Positions 54,009 to 62,771 of a DNA stretch of 64,000 nt are shown piece after piece. The notes beneath the pieces were generated by a model. That model searched no databases and had not been told where the DNA came from. It saw only the letters and a list, made by a program, of their open reading frames with translations. This DNA comes from CAVXWV01 sp963695415 (lineage in GTDB: Bacteria; Chloroflexota; Anaerolineae; Anaerolineales; UBA4823): positions 434,001 to 498,000 of the forward strand of contig CAVOGL010000007.1 of NCBI GenBank assembly GCA_963695415.1, read 5' to 3'. The translations under genes and the position numbers were made by a program. Each line of letters opens with the position of its first letter. The first letter of the stretch is position 1.

Positions 54009-54035
54009 AGCTTGTTTCTTGAGAAAACCAGGATT

Positions 54036-55734
54036 TTATGTGTGGATGTCGTGGACATTCAGTTGCAAATAAGTCTTCCCGTTGAATTCATTCAATTCAA
54101 AGGTGAAAAAAAGGTCAACGAGCGCTGGAAGCTCATTGGCTAAGTGACCAAACCGGAACGCGATTGCATCAAAATAGACTTTTCCATCGGTTACAGTGAA
54201 TTTTAAGTGCGATTGGTCTTTCCCAACCGTCCTGCTGCGTACAATCTTGACCTTCCTGGTGACGAATTGAACTTGCGGGTTCCCCATTCCAACCGGCTCG
54301 ATTAAATCTAAATAATTCAATACATCCGGTTTCAAGTCGATCAATTCGACCTCCAGGTCGGCTTTCAACACTTTGACAAGATCCAGGGCTCCAAGCTCTC
54401 GTCTGGAAATTTTATCCATACGCTCGCAAAATTCTGGAAACTGGGATTTAGCCACTGTGAAACCTGCGGCAGCGGCATGACCACCATATTTTTGAAGCAG
54501 GTCCGCACATTCGTCAAGCGCATTGGTAATGTGAAATTCTGGTATGCTCCTGCAAGAACCATGGATGGTATTTTCGGATTCGTGACCGACGATAGAGGGA
54601 CGGTGAAATTGTTCCATCAATCTTGCGGCTGCCAGTCCAACCACGCCTGGGTTGTAGTTTTCGTCAACCACGATCAGGATCAGGGAATCGGGGTCACGTT
54701 CCAGCGCTTTTAATTGCGCTGATTCCTGGACAACGCGGGTTAGTTCCTGGCGTTCCTGGTTCTGCAGGTTTAATTTCTGCGCAAGGATACCAGCTTCCAG
54801 GATGTCGGTGGACAATAATAATTCCAGTGCGTCGACTGCAAACTCAAGCCGTCCGGCAGCGTTCAGCCGAGGACCCAACCTGAATCCAATATCTGTGGAA
54901 TTTATAAATGGTGGCTGGACACCTGCAACGCCAATCAATGATCGTAATCCCTGGCGTTTGGTATTGCGTAATTGGAGTAAGCCTGCCGCGTACCATCGCA
55001 CGGTTCTCGTTAACCAAAGGAGCAAGATCGGCGACAGTGCCAACTGCGACAAGATCAAGATAATGCTTTGCGTGCGAGACCGGATCGAAGAATTCAGGAC
55101 GCTGAGATATGATTTCTTCGGCTAATTTATAAGCAATTCCCACTCCTGCCAGGTCTTTATCGGGATACTGACTCGAAGGGAGTTTGGGATTAATGATCGC
55201 TTTGGCATCCGGTAATGATTGTCCTGGATGGTGATGGTCGGTGATGATCAGGTCCAGCCCGATCTTATTTGCCAATTCTGCTTCTTCATGGGAGCGGATA
55301 CCGCAGTCAACGGTTATCACCAGATCGGCTCCCGTTTCCTTAAGAGACCTGATAGCATCGATGTTCAATCCGTAGCCTTCATCGAAACGGTTCGGAATGT
55401 AGCTGGTGATGTTTGTACCCAGTTTTATGAATAAATCTGTCAATAATGCGGTGGCAGTAACACCATCGACGTCGTAGTCCCCATAAACCACGATTTTGTT
55501 ATTTCTTTTTATATGCCAGTCGATGATGTCCACAGAGGAGGGAATACCAACCAGGTTCGCTGGCTCGTTTCCGGCAGGTGAGGATGCAGAGAGGTATCTT
55601 GCTGCTTCTTGTTCACTTTGGATTCCACGGTTGTAGAGGACTTGTCGAAAAAATTTGGGGTAGGCGTCCAAAGCCTGAGAAACCTCAACAGGAATATTTG
55701 GTTCGATTTTCCAGGTATTTTGTGGCGATTGCAT
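54036..55734 (-). CDS. recJ: Single-stranded-DNA exonuclease RecJ (one apparent frameshift)
   Basis: The N-terminal frame (55734-54844) and C-terminal frame (55058-54036) join by removing one base of the CC at 54986-54987, giving about 565 residues, the normal RecJ size. DHH-family motifs: VVYGDYDVDGVTATALL, VITVDCGIRSHEE, IITDHHHPGQSLPDA and GVGIAYKLAEE, then after the break GFRLGPRLNAAGRLEFA, and DHHA1 motif KYGGHAAAAGFTV. RecJ degrades 5' single strands in recombination and repair. It lies 2 bases after the ROK kinase gene. Confidence 0.9.
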
Positions 55735-55736
55735 AG

Positions 55737-56669
55737 TTATGAAAATTCTATCTGAATCGCTGCAAGGGCGCCAATTAACCCGGCTTCATCACCAAGATGA
55801 GATAGCGTGAGTACAAAGTCTGTTAAGTATTCTCGGTCAATCACAAATTCGTTGATTGAATTCATTGTCGGTTTGAGAATTAAATCACCGCTCAAAGACA
55901 CCCCACCTCCCAGGATGACGGCTGTGGGGTTAAAGATATGGATAAAATTGGCAATTCCCATACCCAGGTAATACCCGGCGTTTTCAAAGGCTTCTATGGC
56001 TAGTTGATCCCCGTTTTTGGCAGCTTGGGCAACTTCTTTGCAGGTAAATGATGGAATCTCAGAAAGCGTTGATAGCTGACCGTCTCTTATTTTTTCCATT
56101 GCCCACCTTGCGATTGCAGGACCGGAAGACAGACATTCGAGATGCCCCCTTTTACCACATGCGCATAAAGGACCATTGGGAAGTAATGTAATGTGTCCCA
56201 TTTCGCTTGCCAGTCCCTTATAGCCAAGTACCAGAGAATCATTTACGATGATGCCTCCACCTATGCCGGTGCTGACGGTCAGGTAAATCAGATCATGGTG
56301 ACCGCGGCCGGCGCCATATTTCCACTCACCAATCGCTGCAAAATTCGCATCGTTGCCAACCGCAACCGGAACCTTGAAGTAGGTCTCCAACTCATCTTTC
56401 AGGTTGATGTTGGACCAGCCAGGCACATTTGGGGCGGCAATGACCTTACCCAGATAGGGATTGACCGGTCCCGGCGATGCGACGCCTATGGCTGAAACAT
56501 ACCCATGATCGGGCCAAAGCTCTTCGATCAACCCAATGATTTTCTCCATTGTGGTTTTTCCACCCTTCGTTTTAGTGCGACTTACTCGTTCAGGAACGTG
56601 ATTGGTGTTCGTAAAGATGCCAGCTCGGATTTGGGTACCGCCAATATCCACAGCGATGTAGTGGTTCAT
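55737..56669 (-). CDS. ROK family sugar kinase (probable glucokinase)
   Basis: 310 residues. ATP loop AVDIGGTQIRAGIF, GVASPGPVNP, catalytic aspartate in VAVGNDANFAAIGEWKYG, STGIGGGIIV, and the ROK signature SEMGHITLLPNGPLCACGKRGHLE. The third zinc cysteine of the usual CxCGxxGCxE motif is histidine here, with an extra cysteine two residues later. A late motif NFIHIFNPTAVILGGG closes the fold. A glucokinase feeding the gap-pgk-tpiA glycolytic genes nearby is likely; N-acetylmannosamine or other hexoses are possible. Divergent from yvcK. Confidence 0.88.
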   Translation of the reverse strand: MNHYIAVDIGGTQIRAGIFTNTNHVPERVSRTKTKGGKTTMEKIIGLIEELWPDHGYVSAIGVASPGPVNPYLGKVIAAPNVPGWSNINLKDELETYFKVPVAVGNDANFAAIGEWKYGAGRGHHDLIYLTVSTGIGGGIIVNDSLVLGYKGLASEMGHITLLPNGPLCACGKRGHLECLSSGPAIARWAMEKIRDGQLSTLSEIPSFTCKEVAQAAKNGDQLAIEAFENAGYYLGMGIANFIHIFNPTAVILGGGVSLSGDLILKPTMNSINEFVIDREYLTDFVLTLSHLGDEAGLIGALAAIQIEFS

Positions 56670-56700
56670 AGACTTTTAAGTATAGCACCGATTATTTGTG

Positions 56701-56729
56701 TTGACTTGGATAATAAAGACTGCTATGAT
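56701..56729 (+). promoter_or_regulatory. Promoter of yvcK, giving a nearly leaderless message
   Basis: TTGACT (56701-56706), a 17-base spacer and TATGAT (56724-56729). Transcription would start near 56736, about three bases before ATG 56739, and there is no ribosome site in between. The arrangement is the same as at the first atp gene. Confidence 0.72.
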
Positions 56730-56738
56730 CACTTTGGC

Positions 56739-58065
56739 ATGGGAGTTGTTCGGAAAAAATCACAGCTGCGAATGTGGTTGGATAATCTGGTCAACTGGTT
56801 GATTCCCGGTTTAGGAGTCAAGCGGTGGCTTTTATTAATATTATTCGGTACGACTTTAATAGGTGTTGGTCTGGGGGTGGTGATTCTTGATATTTACCGT
56901 AATGCCCCGGAAACATGGTGGCTGCCGATTTTGTCGGCGGCTTCTTTGAGGCAGTTGTCACGCCCGATCAGGGCGTTGATATTTGGCGGGATCGGGTTTG
57001 GCGTGCTTGCGTTCGCGATTTGGGAGTTGAACAGGGTACTGATGCGTCCATTTGTAGCGCCGGGTCGAAATGTTGCTAATGAGATCAGGCGGCACAGACA
57101 ACGAGACAGAGGACCACGCATCGTGGCAATCGGAGGAGGGCATGGACTTGCAACACTCCTAAGAGGTTTGAAGGCATATACCTATAATCTTACTGCGGTT
57201 GTTACCGTCGCCGATGATGGAGGATCTTCAGGTCGCATCCGTCAAGAATTGGGAATATTGCCTCCAGGCGATATCCGTAACTGTCTTGCAGCATTATCGG
57301 ATGATGAAGCATTGTTGGGGCAATTGTTCCAATACCGTTTTCCGGAAGGGGAGGGGCTGCAAGGACACAGCTTTGGTAACCTGTTTATCACTGCGTTGAG
57401 TGATATAACCGGTAGTATTAGAATCAGCAGTTGCGGAGTCAGGTCACGTCCTGGGGGTTCATGGTCAGGTCCTGCCATCCTCATTGCATGATGTCCAACT
57501 GCAGGCAGATGTGATTTTTCCTAATTCCATCACTGAGGTGAGAGTCAAAGGTGAAAGCCATATTCCTGAGTCCTTGGGAAGAATTCGGAGAGTCTGGTTG
57601 GAGCCTGGAGATGCCCCAGCTTTCCCAAAAGTCATTCAGGCAATCCTGAGCGCCGATATTATTGTGGTCGGTCCCGGTAGTCTTTTCACAAGTATTTTGC
57701 CTAATCTACTGGTTCCAGAAGTGTCTCAAGCGATCGAGGCCAGCAGGGCATTTAAAATTTTTGTCTGCAATGTGGCTACACAGGTAGGTGAAACTGATGG
57801 TCTTGATTGTCATGACCATATTGATACAATCCTCAAGCATGTCGATAAAAAATTATTCGAAATATGTGTGTGCAACCAATGTTACGAAGGCAGCCTGATG
57901 GATGGAGTAGATTGGGTGCGGATTTCACCTGAGCTGCATATGGAGCATTCAATTTATCCCGCCGACCTGGTGGATATGCACAATCCCGGACAGCATGATG
58001 CTCAAAAATTAGCCAGTGTAATTATGGAATTGTATCAAGAAAAAACCGGACCTCTGGTAGAATAA
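56739..58065 (+). CDS. yvcK: YvcK/CofD-like gluconeogenesis factor with N-terminal membrane anchor (one apparent frameshift)
   Basis: Frames up to 57491 and from 57484 join on removing one T at 57418-57419; the repaired product is about 441 residues. Two membrane helices lie near residues 25-50 and 75-95. The CofD-like domain then follows: VAIGGGHGLATLLRGLK, VVTVADDGGSSGRIRQELGILPPGDIRNCL, GHSFGNLFITAL, and after the break IPESLGRIRRVWLEPGD and IIVVGPGSLFTSILPNLLVPEV. YvcK binds UDP-sugars and links central metabolism with cell-wall synthesis. ATG 56739 is chosen because the promoter ends 9 bases before it. Confidence 0.87.
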
Positions 58066-58151
58066 TATATTGGGTAAGAAAAAACGAGTAAGTTGAACAA
58101 CATAAACTTATTCATAAATTTATACATCAAAAATTTTTTAGGAGGCTTATT

Positions 58152-59210
58152 ATGGCTGTACGTGTAGGTATTAATGGTTTTGGAAGGATTGGCAGGCAGG
58201 TACTTAAGGCAATTCGTGACTATTATCCGAATGACCTGGAAGTTGTAGCATTCAATGATATTGGCGATTTGCAGACGATGGCACATCTGCTGAAATACGA
58301 TACAAATTATGGTCAATTCGATGGGTCTGTGGCTGTCGATGGTGAAAATCTGTTGGTCGATGGAAAGAAAATCACAGTTTTCAAGGAATCAGATCCGGCA
58401 GCTATCCCCTGGGGGGATTTGGGCGTCTCGATTGTTGTTGAATCAACCGGTATTTTCACCATCAAGGATGATGGAGTAAATAAAAAAGGCAAGGTTGTCA
58501 AAGGTGCTGCGAACCACATTACCCATGGCGGTGCCAAGAAAGTCATCATTTCAGCGCCAGCCCAAGGAGAAGATTTAACCATTGTTCTTGGTGTTAATGA
58601 CGGAAAATACGATCCGAAGAACCATCATGTTGTTTCGAACGCATCCTGTACAACCAATGGTCTGGCGCCGGCTGTAAAGGTTGCTCACGATAATTTTGAG
58701 ATTGTTCGTGGTTTTATGACCACAATTCATGCTTACACAAACGATCAAAAGATTCTCGATTTGCCCCATTCCGATCTTCGCAGGGCACGCGCTGCAGCCA
58801 TGAATATCATTCCAACTTCGACCGGTGCGGCGAAAGCTCTTAAGCTTGTTATCCCGGAGATGGATGGGAAGCTTGATGGTTATGCCCTTCGTGTGCCAAC
58901 ATCCACGGTTTCCGTGATCGACCTTACTGTAGAACTGGCAAAATCATGTACTACCGAAGAATTACGCGACGCATTTCGTGAGGCAGCTTCGAAAGCACCT
59001 CTTAAGGGAATCATGCAGGCTGTAGAAGAGCCATTGGTTAGTATCGATTATAAGGGTGATCCTCACTCATCTTCAGTTGACCTTCCGTTCACGCTTGTGT
59101 TGGGCAAAGAAGCCAATACATTCGCCAAAATTGTCGCCTGGTACGATAATGAATGGGGTTATTCAGCCCGTACCGCAGATCTTGCCATGTTGATGGCGAA
59201 ATCTATATAA
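58152..59210 (+). CDS. gap: Glyceraldehyde-3-phosphate dehydrogenase, type I
   Basis: 352 residues. NAD loop GINGFGRIGRQVLKAI, catalytic cysteine in SNASCTTNGLAPAVK, histidine in TTIHAYTNDQ, phosphate site IIPTSTGAAKAL and the ending WYDNEWGYSARTADL. It oxidises glyceraldehyde-3-phosphate to 1,3-bisphosphoglycerate in glycolysis. A strong TTAGGAGG ribosome site precedes ATG. A terminator hairpin follows before pgk, so gap can be made in excess of pgk and tpiA. Confidence 0.96.
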   Translation: MAVRVGINGFGRIGRQVLKAIRDYYPNDLEVVAFNDIGDLQTMAHLLKYDTNYGQFDGSVAVDGENLLVDGKKITVFKESDPAAIPWGDLGVSIVVESTGIFTIKDDGVNKKGKVVKGAANHITHGGAKKVIISAPAQGEDLTIVLGVNDGKYDPKNHHVVSNASCTTNGLAPAVKVAHDNFEIVRGFMTTIHAYTNDQKILDLPHSDLRRARAAAMNIIPTSTGAAKALKLVIPEMDGKLDGYALRVPTSTVSVIDLTVELAKSCTTEELRDAFREAASKAPLKGIMQAVEEPLVSIDYKGDPHSSSVDLPFTLVLGKEANTFAKIVAWYDNEWGYSARTADLAMLMAKSI

Positions 59211-59238
59211 GATTACAGGCAGACAACATTTATGAATT

Positions 59239-59280
59239 CAAGGGTTTTCATAGTTTTATACTTTGAAAACCCTTGTTTCT
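59239..59280 (+). terminator. Hairpin terminator/attenuator between gap and pgk
   Basis: CAAGGGTTTTCA (59239-59250) and TGAAAACCCTTG (59264-59275), a perfect 12-bp stem with a 13-base loop, followed by TTTCT. It probably ends or weakens transcription after gap. Confidence 0.75.
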
Positions 59281-59305
59281 ATATGAATTTGATTTTGGAG
59301 TAGAA

Positions 59306-60487
59306 ATGTTTAATAAGAAAACCGTCAAGGATATCAATGTAAAAGGGAAAAAAGTGCTTGTCAGGGTTGATTTTAATGTTCCCATTAAAGAAGGAAAGGT
59401 TTCGGATGACACCAGAATCATTTCTGCACTCCCGACCATAAATTACCTGCTTGGACAGGGAGCTGCCGTAATCCTTTGTTCTCACCTGGGACGTCCTAAA
59501 GGGCAGCGCGACCTGAAATATTCGATGAGACCTACCAGTGATTACCTGAGTGGATTGATCGACAATCCTGTTCACTTCGCAGAAGATTGCATTGGCGAAA
59601 CAGCTGTTAATGCCTCGAATAAATTGAAATCTGGCGAAGTCCTGGTTCTTGAGAACACGCGTTTCCATCCAGAGGAAGAGAAAAACGATCCTGAGATGGC
59701 GCGCCAGCTGGCGGGATTAGCAGAAATTTATGTGAATGACGCATTTGGTTCCGCCCACCGGGCTCACGCTTCGACTGAGGGAGTAGCCCGATTTCTGCCT
59801 GGTGTAGCTGGGTTCCTGATGGAAAAAGAAATCAAATACCTGGACAGTGCTATCAATGACCCCCAAAAACCGTTCATAACGATTTTGGGGGGGGCGAAAA
59901 TTAGCGACAAGATTGGCGTGATCAAAAACCTTCTCACCAACGCTGACCAGGTCCTCATCGGTGGGGGAATGGCAAATACATTCTTCAAAGCACAGGGATA
60001 CCCGATTGGTGATTCCCTGGTTGAAGAAGACGCATTGGACACTGCCCGAGAATTATTACAGTCTGGAGGTACCAGGCTGCGTTTACCAGTTGATATCGTC
60101 ATCGCCGATTCATTCTCCAATGATGCTCAAACTAAGGTGATGCCAATGGGACCTGTACCGGATGGCTGGCGCATCCTGGATATTGGACCTGAAAGCGTGA
60201 GTGCATATCGTAAAGCAATCCTGGCTGCAAATACGATTGTTTGGAATGGACCGATGGGTGTTTTTGAGTTACCTAAATTCGCCAACGGAACCTTTGGGAT
60301 TGCACAGGCTGTTGCCGACAGCGATGCGGTTTCTATTGTAGGTGGAGGCGATTCGGTCGCTGCAGTTAACCAATCGGGTTTAAAGGATGAGATCACCCAT
60401 ATCTCTACCGGTGGCGGCGCTTCGCTGGAAATGTTGGAAGGGATTGAACTCCCAGGTGTGGCGATCCTTCAGAATGTGAGTTCGTGA
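59306..60487 (+). CDS. pgk: Phosphoglycerate kinase
   Basis: 393 residues from ATG 59306 (GGAG at 59297-59300); an upstream in-frame start at 59273 lies inside the terminator hairpin. KVLVRVDFNVPIKEGKVSDD, SHLGRPKGQRD, LENTRFHPEEEKNDPE, GGAKISDKIGVI, WNGPMGVFE and GGGDSVAAVNQSG. It makes ATP and 3-phosphoglycerate from 1,3-bisphosphoglycerate. Confidence 0.96.
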   Translation: MFNKKTVKDINVKGKKVLVRVDFNVPIKEGKVSDDTRIISALPTINYLLGQGAAVILCSHLGRPKGQRDLKYSMRPTSDYLSGLIDNPVHFAEDCIGETAVNASNKLKSGEVLVLENTRFHPEEEKNDPEMARQLAGLAEIYVNDAFGSAHRAHASTEGVARFLPGVAGFLMEKEIKYLDSAINDPQKPFITILGGAKISDKIGVIKNLLTNADQVLIGGGMANTFFKAQGYPIGDSLVEEDALDTARELLQSGGTRLRLPVDIVIADSFSNDAQTKVMPMGPVPDGWRILDIGPESVSAYRKAILAANTIVWNGPMGVFELPKFANGTFGIAQAVADSDAVSIVGGGDSVAAVNQSGLKDEITHISTGGGASLEMLEGIELPGVAILQNVSS

Positions 60488-60515
60488 TAAACCTGACTTA
60501 ATAAAGGAAAAATAA

Positions 60516-61271
60516 ATGCGAAAACCGATCGTTGCAGGTAATTGGAAAATGAATAAAACCATAACTGAGGCAAGGGAACTGGTTTCTGCCTCTGTGGCTG
60601 GTTTAAACAAGGTGGATGGTGTAGAAGTTATCTTGTGCCCTCCATTCCCAGCCTTAATGGCTGTAAAGGCTCTTTTGGTGGGGAGTGAAATTAAACTGGG
60701 GGCACAAAACATGTATTGGAAGAAATCAGGTGCTTACACTGGTGAGGTTTCCCCGGAAATGTTGGCAGAATTGTGCGCCTACGTGATTTTGGGACATTCA
60801 GAAAGACGGGCGTATTTCGGCGAAACCGATCAGACTGTGAATCTCAAGGTTAAAGCCGCTTATGAATTCGGTCTGCTGCCGATCGTGTGTGTTGGTGAAA
60901 CACTTGAAGAAAATGAGCTGAAGCAAACAACTGAGGTGGTATCCAGGCAGATTTTACAAGGTCTTGATGGATTGATCCTCGAAAATGCAGAAGAATTGGT
61001 AATCGCATATGAACCAGTCTGGGCTATCGGCACAGGCAAAGCTGCCACTGCCGATGGGGCAGACAGTGTTGTGGGAGACGTGATCCGACCAGCGTTGAGT
61101 GAATTATTTGGAACTGATGCTGCCGGTAAAATCAGAGTCCTGTACGGCGGTTCAGTCAAAGGCAGCAATGCACGGGAATTCTTCAACCGGGAAAATATTG
61201 ATGGCGCTCTGGTCGGTGGTGCAAGCCTCGACCGGGAAGATTTCTTGCTGATCGCTCAAGCTGCTGGTTAA
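60516..61271 (+). CDS. tpiA: Triosephosphate isomerase
   Basis: 251 residues. AGNWKMNKTI holds the catalytic lysine, VILGHSERRAYFGETD the histidine, IAYEPVWAIGTGKAAT the glutamate and flexible loop, and YGGSVKGSNA the phosphate site. Interconverts the triose phosphates. AAAGGA precedes ATG 60516. Its stop overlaps the next start by one base. Confidence 0.96.
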   Translation: MRKPIVAGNWKMNKTITEARELVSASVAGLNKVDGVEVILCPPFPALMAVKALLVGSEIKLGAQNMYWKKSGAYTGEVSPEMLAELCAYVILGHSERRAYFGETDQTVNLKVKAAYEFGLLPIVCVGETLEENELKQTTEVVSRQILQGLDGLILENAEELVIAYEPVWAIGTGKAATADGADSVVGDVIRPALSELFGTDAAGKIRVLYGGSVKGSNAREFFNRENIDGALVGGASLDREDFLLIAQAAG

Positions 61272-62035
61272 TGGAATTTTCCCAATTCGATGGGATAGTG
61301 TGGCTCCTGCTCTCGCTGGGGCCACTTATTTTTCTACAACGCGGTCTACATTACGAGATACAGGCTTTCCTTTTGCTGATCACCCGGCGAGAGGATGTCA
61401 CCGTGGCGGTTTTTTCATTATTATTTTTCCCGGGTGTAGTTTTACATGAGTTGAGCCATTTCGGGATGGCAAAGCTCCTTTTGGTGAGAACAGGCAGGGT
61501 CTCTCTTTTGCCTCAACAAACCGGAAGTGGGAAACTTCGCTTGGGTTTTGTTGAAACTGCGAAAACCGATCCATTGCGTGATACTCTGATCGGGATGGCA
61601 CCGCTTATTTCTGGATTAATAGTTGTGGGTTATATTGGTTTATCCAGGTTTGGTTTGGGGCAGGTCGTTTTCCAGGCTGCTGACAGTGGTGCGGAGGCAG
61701 GGTTTCAGTCGGCTTCCGCCATTTTCCAACAGGCAGATTTCTGGATCTGGTTTTACCTTCTGGTGGTGGTAAGCAGCACGATGCTCCCCTCACCTTCAGA
61801 CCGGCAATCGTGGTTGTTGATCGGGTTGTGGGTCCTGGGTATCCTGGCAGTCAGTATCCTGGCAGGCGCTGGATCCTGGTTAATGAAAAACGCTGCTCCG
61901 AAAGTGGATGAGTTTTTGACTGTGATTGCCATCATATTCTTTATCAGCGCGGGTGTTCACGCAATACTACTGCCTATATTTTGGGGTTTGCACAATTTCA
62001 CAAGCCGTCTGACGGGATATAAAATTAATGGATAA
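61271..62035 (+). CDS. M50-like integral membrane metalloprotease homologue
   Basis: 254 residues, six or seven hydrophobic helices. A zinc-binding HELSH motif lies in the third (FPGVVLHELSHFGMAKLL, near residue 59), as in site-2 proteases and their relatives. A second motif for the third ligand (usually N/D-PG or xDG) is not clear; LPSPSDRQS near residue 175 is a candidate. The protein could be a site-2-like protease or an inactive relative. It is coupled to tpiA by a one-base overlap, an unusual neighbour with no evident functional link. Confidence 0.7.
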   Translation: MEFSQFDGIVWLLLSLGPLIFLQRGLHYEIQAFLLLITRREDVTVAVFSLLFFPGVVLHELSHFGMAKLLLVRTGRVSLLPQQTGSGKLRLGFVETAKTDPLRDTLIGMAPLISGLIVVGYIGLSRFGLGQVVFQAADSGAEAGFQSASAIFQQADFWIWFYLLVVVSSTMLPSPSDRQSWLLIGLWVLGILAVSILAGAGSWLMKNAAPKVDEFLTVIAIIFFISAGVHAILLPIFWGLHNFTSRLTGYKING

Positions 62036-62063
62036 GGAGAGATTGCTGAGACCGTCTGCCTGC

Positions 62064-62092
62064 TTGAAAAAAGCAACCGCATGGGGTAAACT
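62064..62092 (+). promoter_or_regulatory. Promoter of the NusG paralogue gene
   Basis: TTGAAA (62064-62069), 17-base spacer, TAAACT (62087-62092), 20 bases before ATG 62112. It should start the glycan transcription unit that continues into gmd. Confidence 0.6.
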
Positions 62093-62111
62093 CCATTAGA
62101 AAGGATGGACC

Positions 62112-62624
62112 ATGTCTTTGTATTGGTATGCCCTGCGTAGTAAACCTCGTAAGGAAGATGTCGTTTGGAGGCAGGTTAAATTAGAGGGTTACGAAACATT
62201 TTATCCAAGACTGCGTGTGAATCCAGTCAATCCTCGTTCGAGAAAACTAGTTCCTTACTTTCCCGGTTATTTATTTGTCCAATTTGATTTAGAAAAAGTG
62301 GGCAGATCAGTGTTCCAATGGATGCCTCATTCTGCTGGTCTGGTGAGTTTCGGTGGAGAACCAGCAGTTGTCCCAGAACATTTAATCTACGAGCTTCAAA
62401 AAAGAGTGGTCGACATTTCCAGTGCCGGTGGGGAGGAATTCTACGGTTTGAAGAAAGGGGATCTGGTGATAATTCAAGACGGACCATTTAAAGGGTATGA
62501 AGCGATTTTTGATACCCGGATTTCTGGAGATGAACGCGTCCGGGTACTCCTTGAATTGATCGCCAACAAGAGACAGGTTCCTGTTGAGCTGCATGTGGGT
62601 CAGATTTCTCAAAAAAGAACCTGA
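62112..62624 (+). CDS. NusG-family transcription elongation factor (RfaH/LoaP-like)
   Basis: 170 residues. N-terminal NGN domain: LYWYALRSKPRKEDVVWRQVKLEGYETFYPRL and VPYFPGYLFVQFDLEK. The C-terminal KOW domain has KKGDLVIIQDGPFKGYEAIF. The sequence departs from housekeeping NusG and lies just before a surface-sugar gene. This is the usual setting of RfaH, UpxY and LoaP paralogues, which ride on RNA polymerase and prevent early termination in long polysaccharide operons. AAAGGA precedes the ATG. Confidence 0.88.
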   Translation: MSLYWYALRSKPRKEDVVWRQVKLEGYETFYPRLRVNPVNPRSRKLVPYFPGYLFVQFDLEKVGRSVFQWMPHSAGLVSFGGEPAVVPEHLIYELQKRVVDISSAGGEEFYGLKKGDLVIIQDGPFKGYEAIFDTRISGDERVRVLLELIANKRQVPVELHVGQISQKRT

Positions 62625-62771
62625 CACACATCTTCGTAGAGGGGGAACATCGAAAACCCTGGTGAGAAGCTGTAAAAGCTTTTAATCGGGGAAATATCGC
62701 GTCTGACTAATCCGTCATTGTCGGAAGGGCGGAGCGCGGTGTAATTTGGGAAATTGGAGTTCAGATTACCG
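62625..62771 (+). promoter_or_regulatory. 147-base leader between the NusG paralogue and gmd
   Basis: No gene. It holds a weak hairpin with T run (AAGC...GCTTTT near 62668-62684), a TCCG/CGGA hairpin near 62710-62724, and GGCGGAGCGCGGTG at 62728-62741. The last resembles the ops pause element (GGCGGTAGCGT) with a missing T. It could be the site where the NusG paralogue is loaded. Inference only. Confidence 0.4.
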
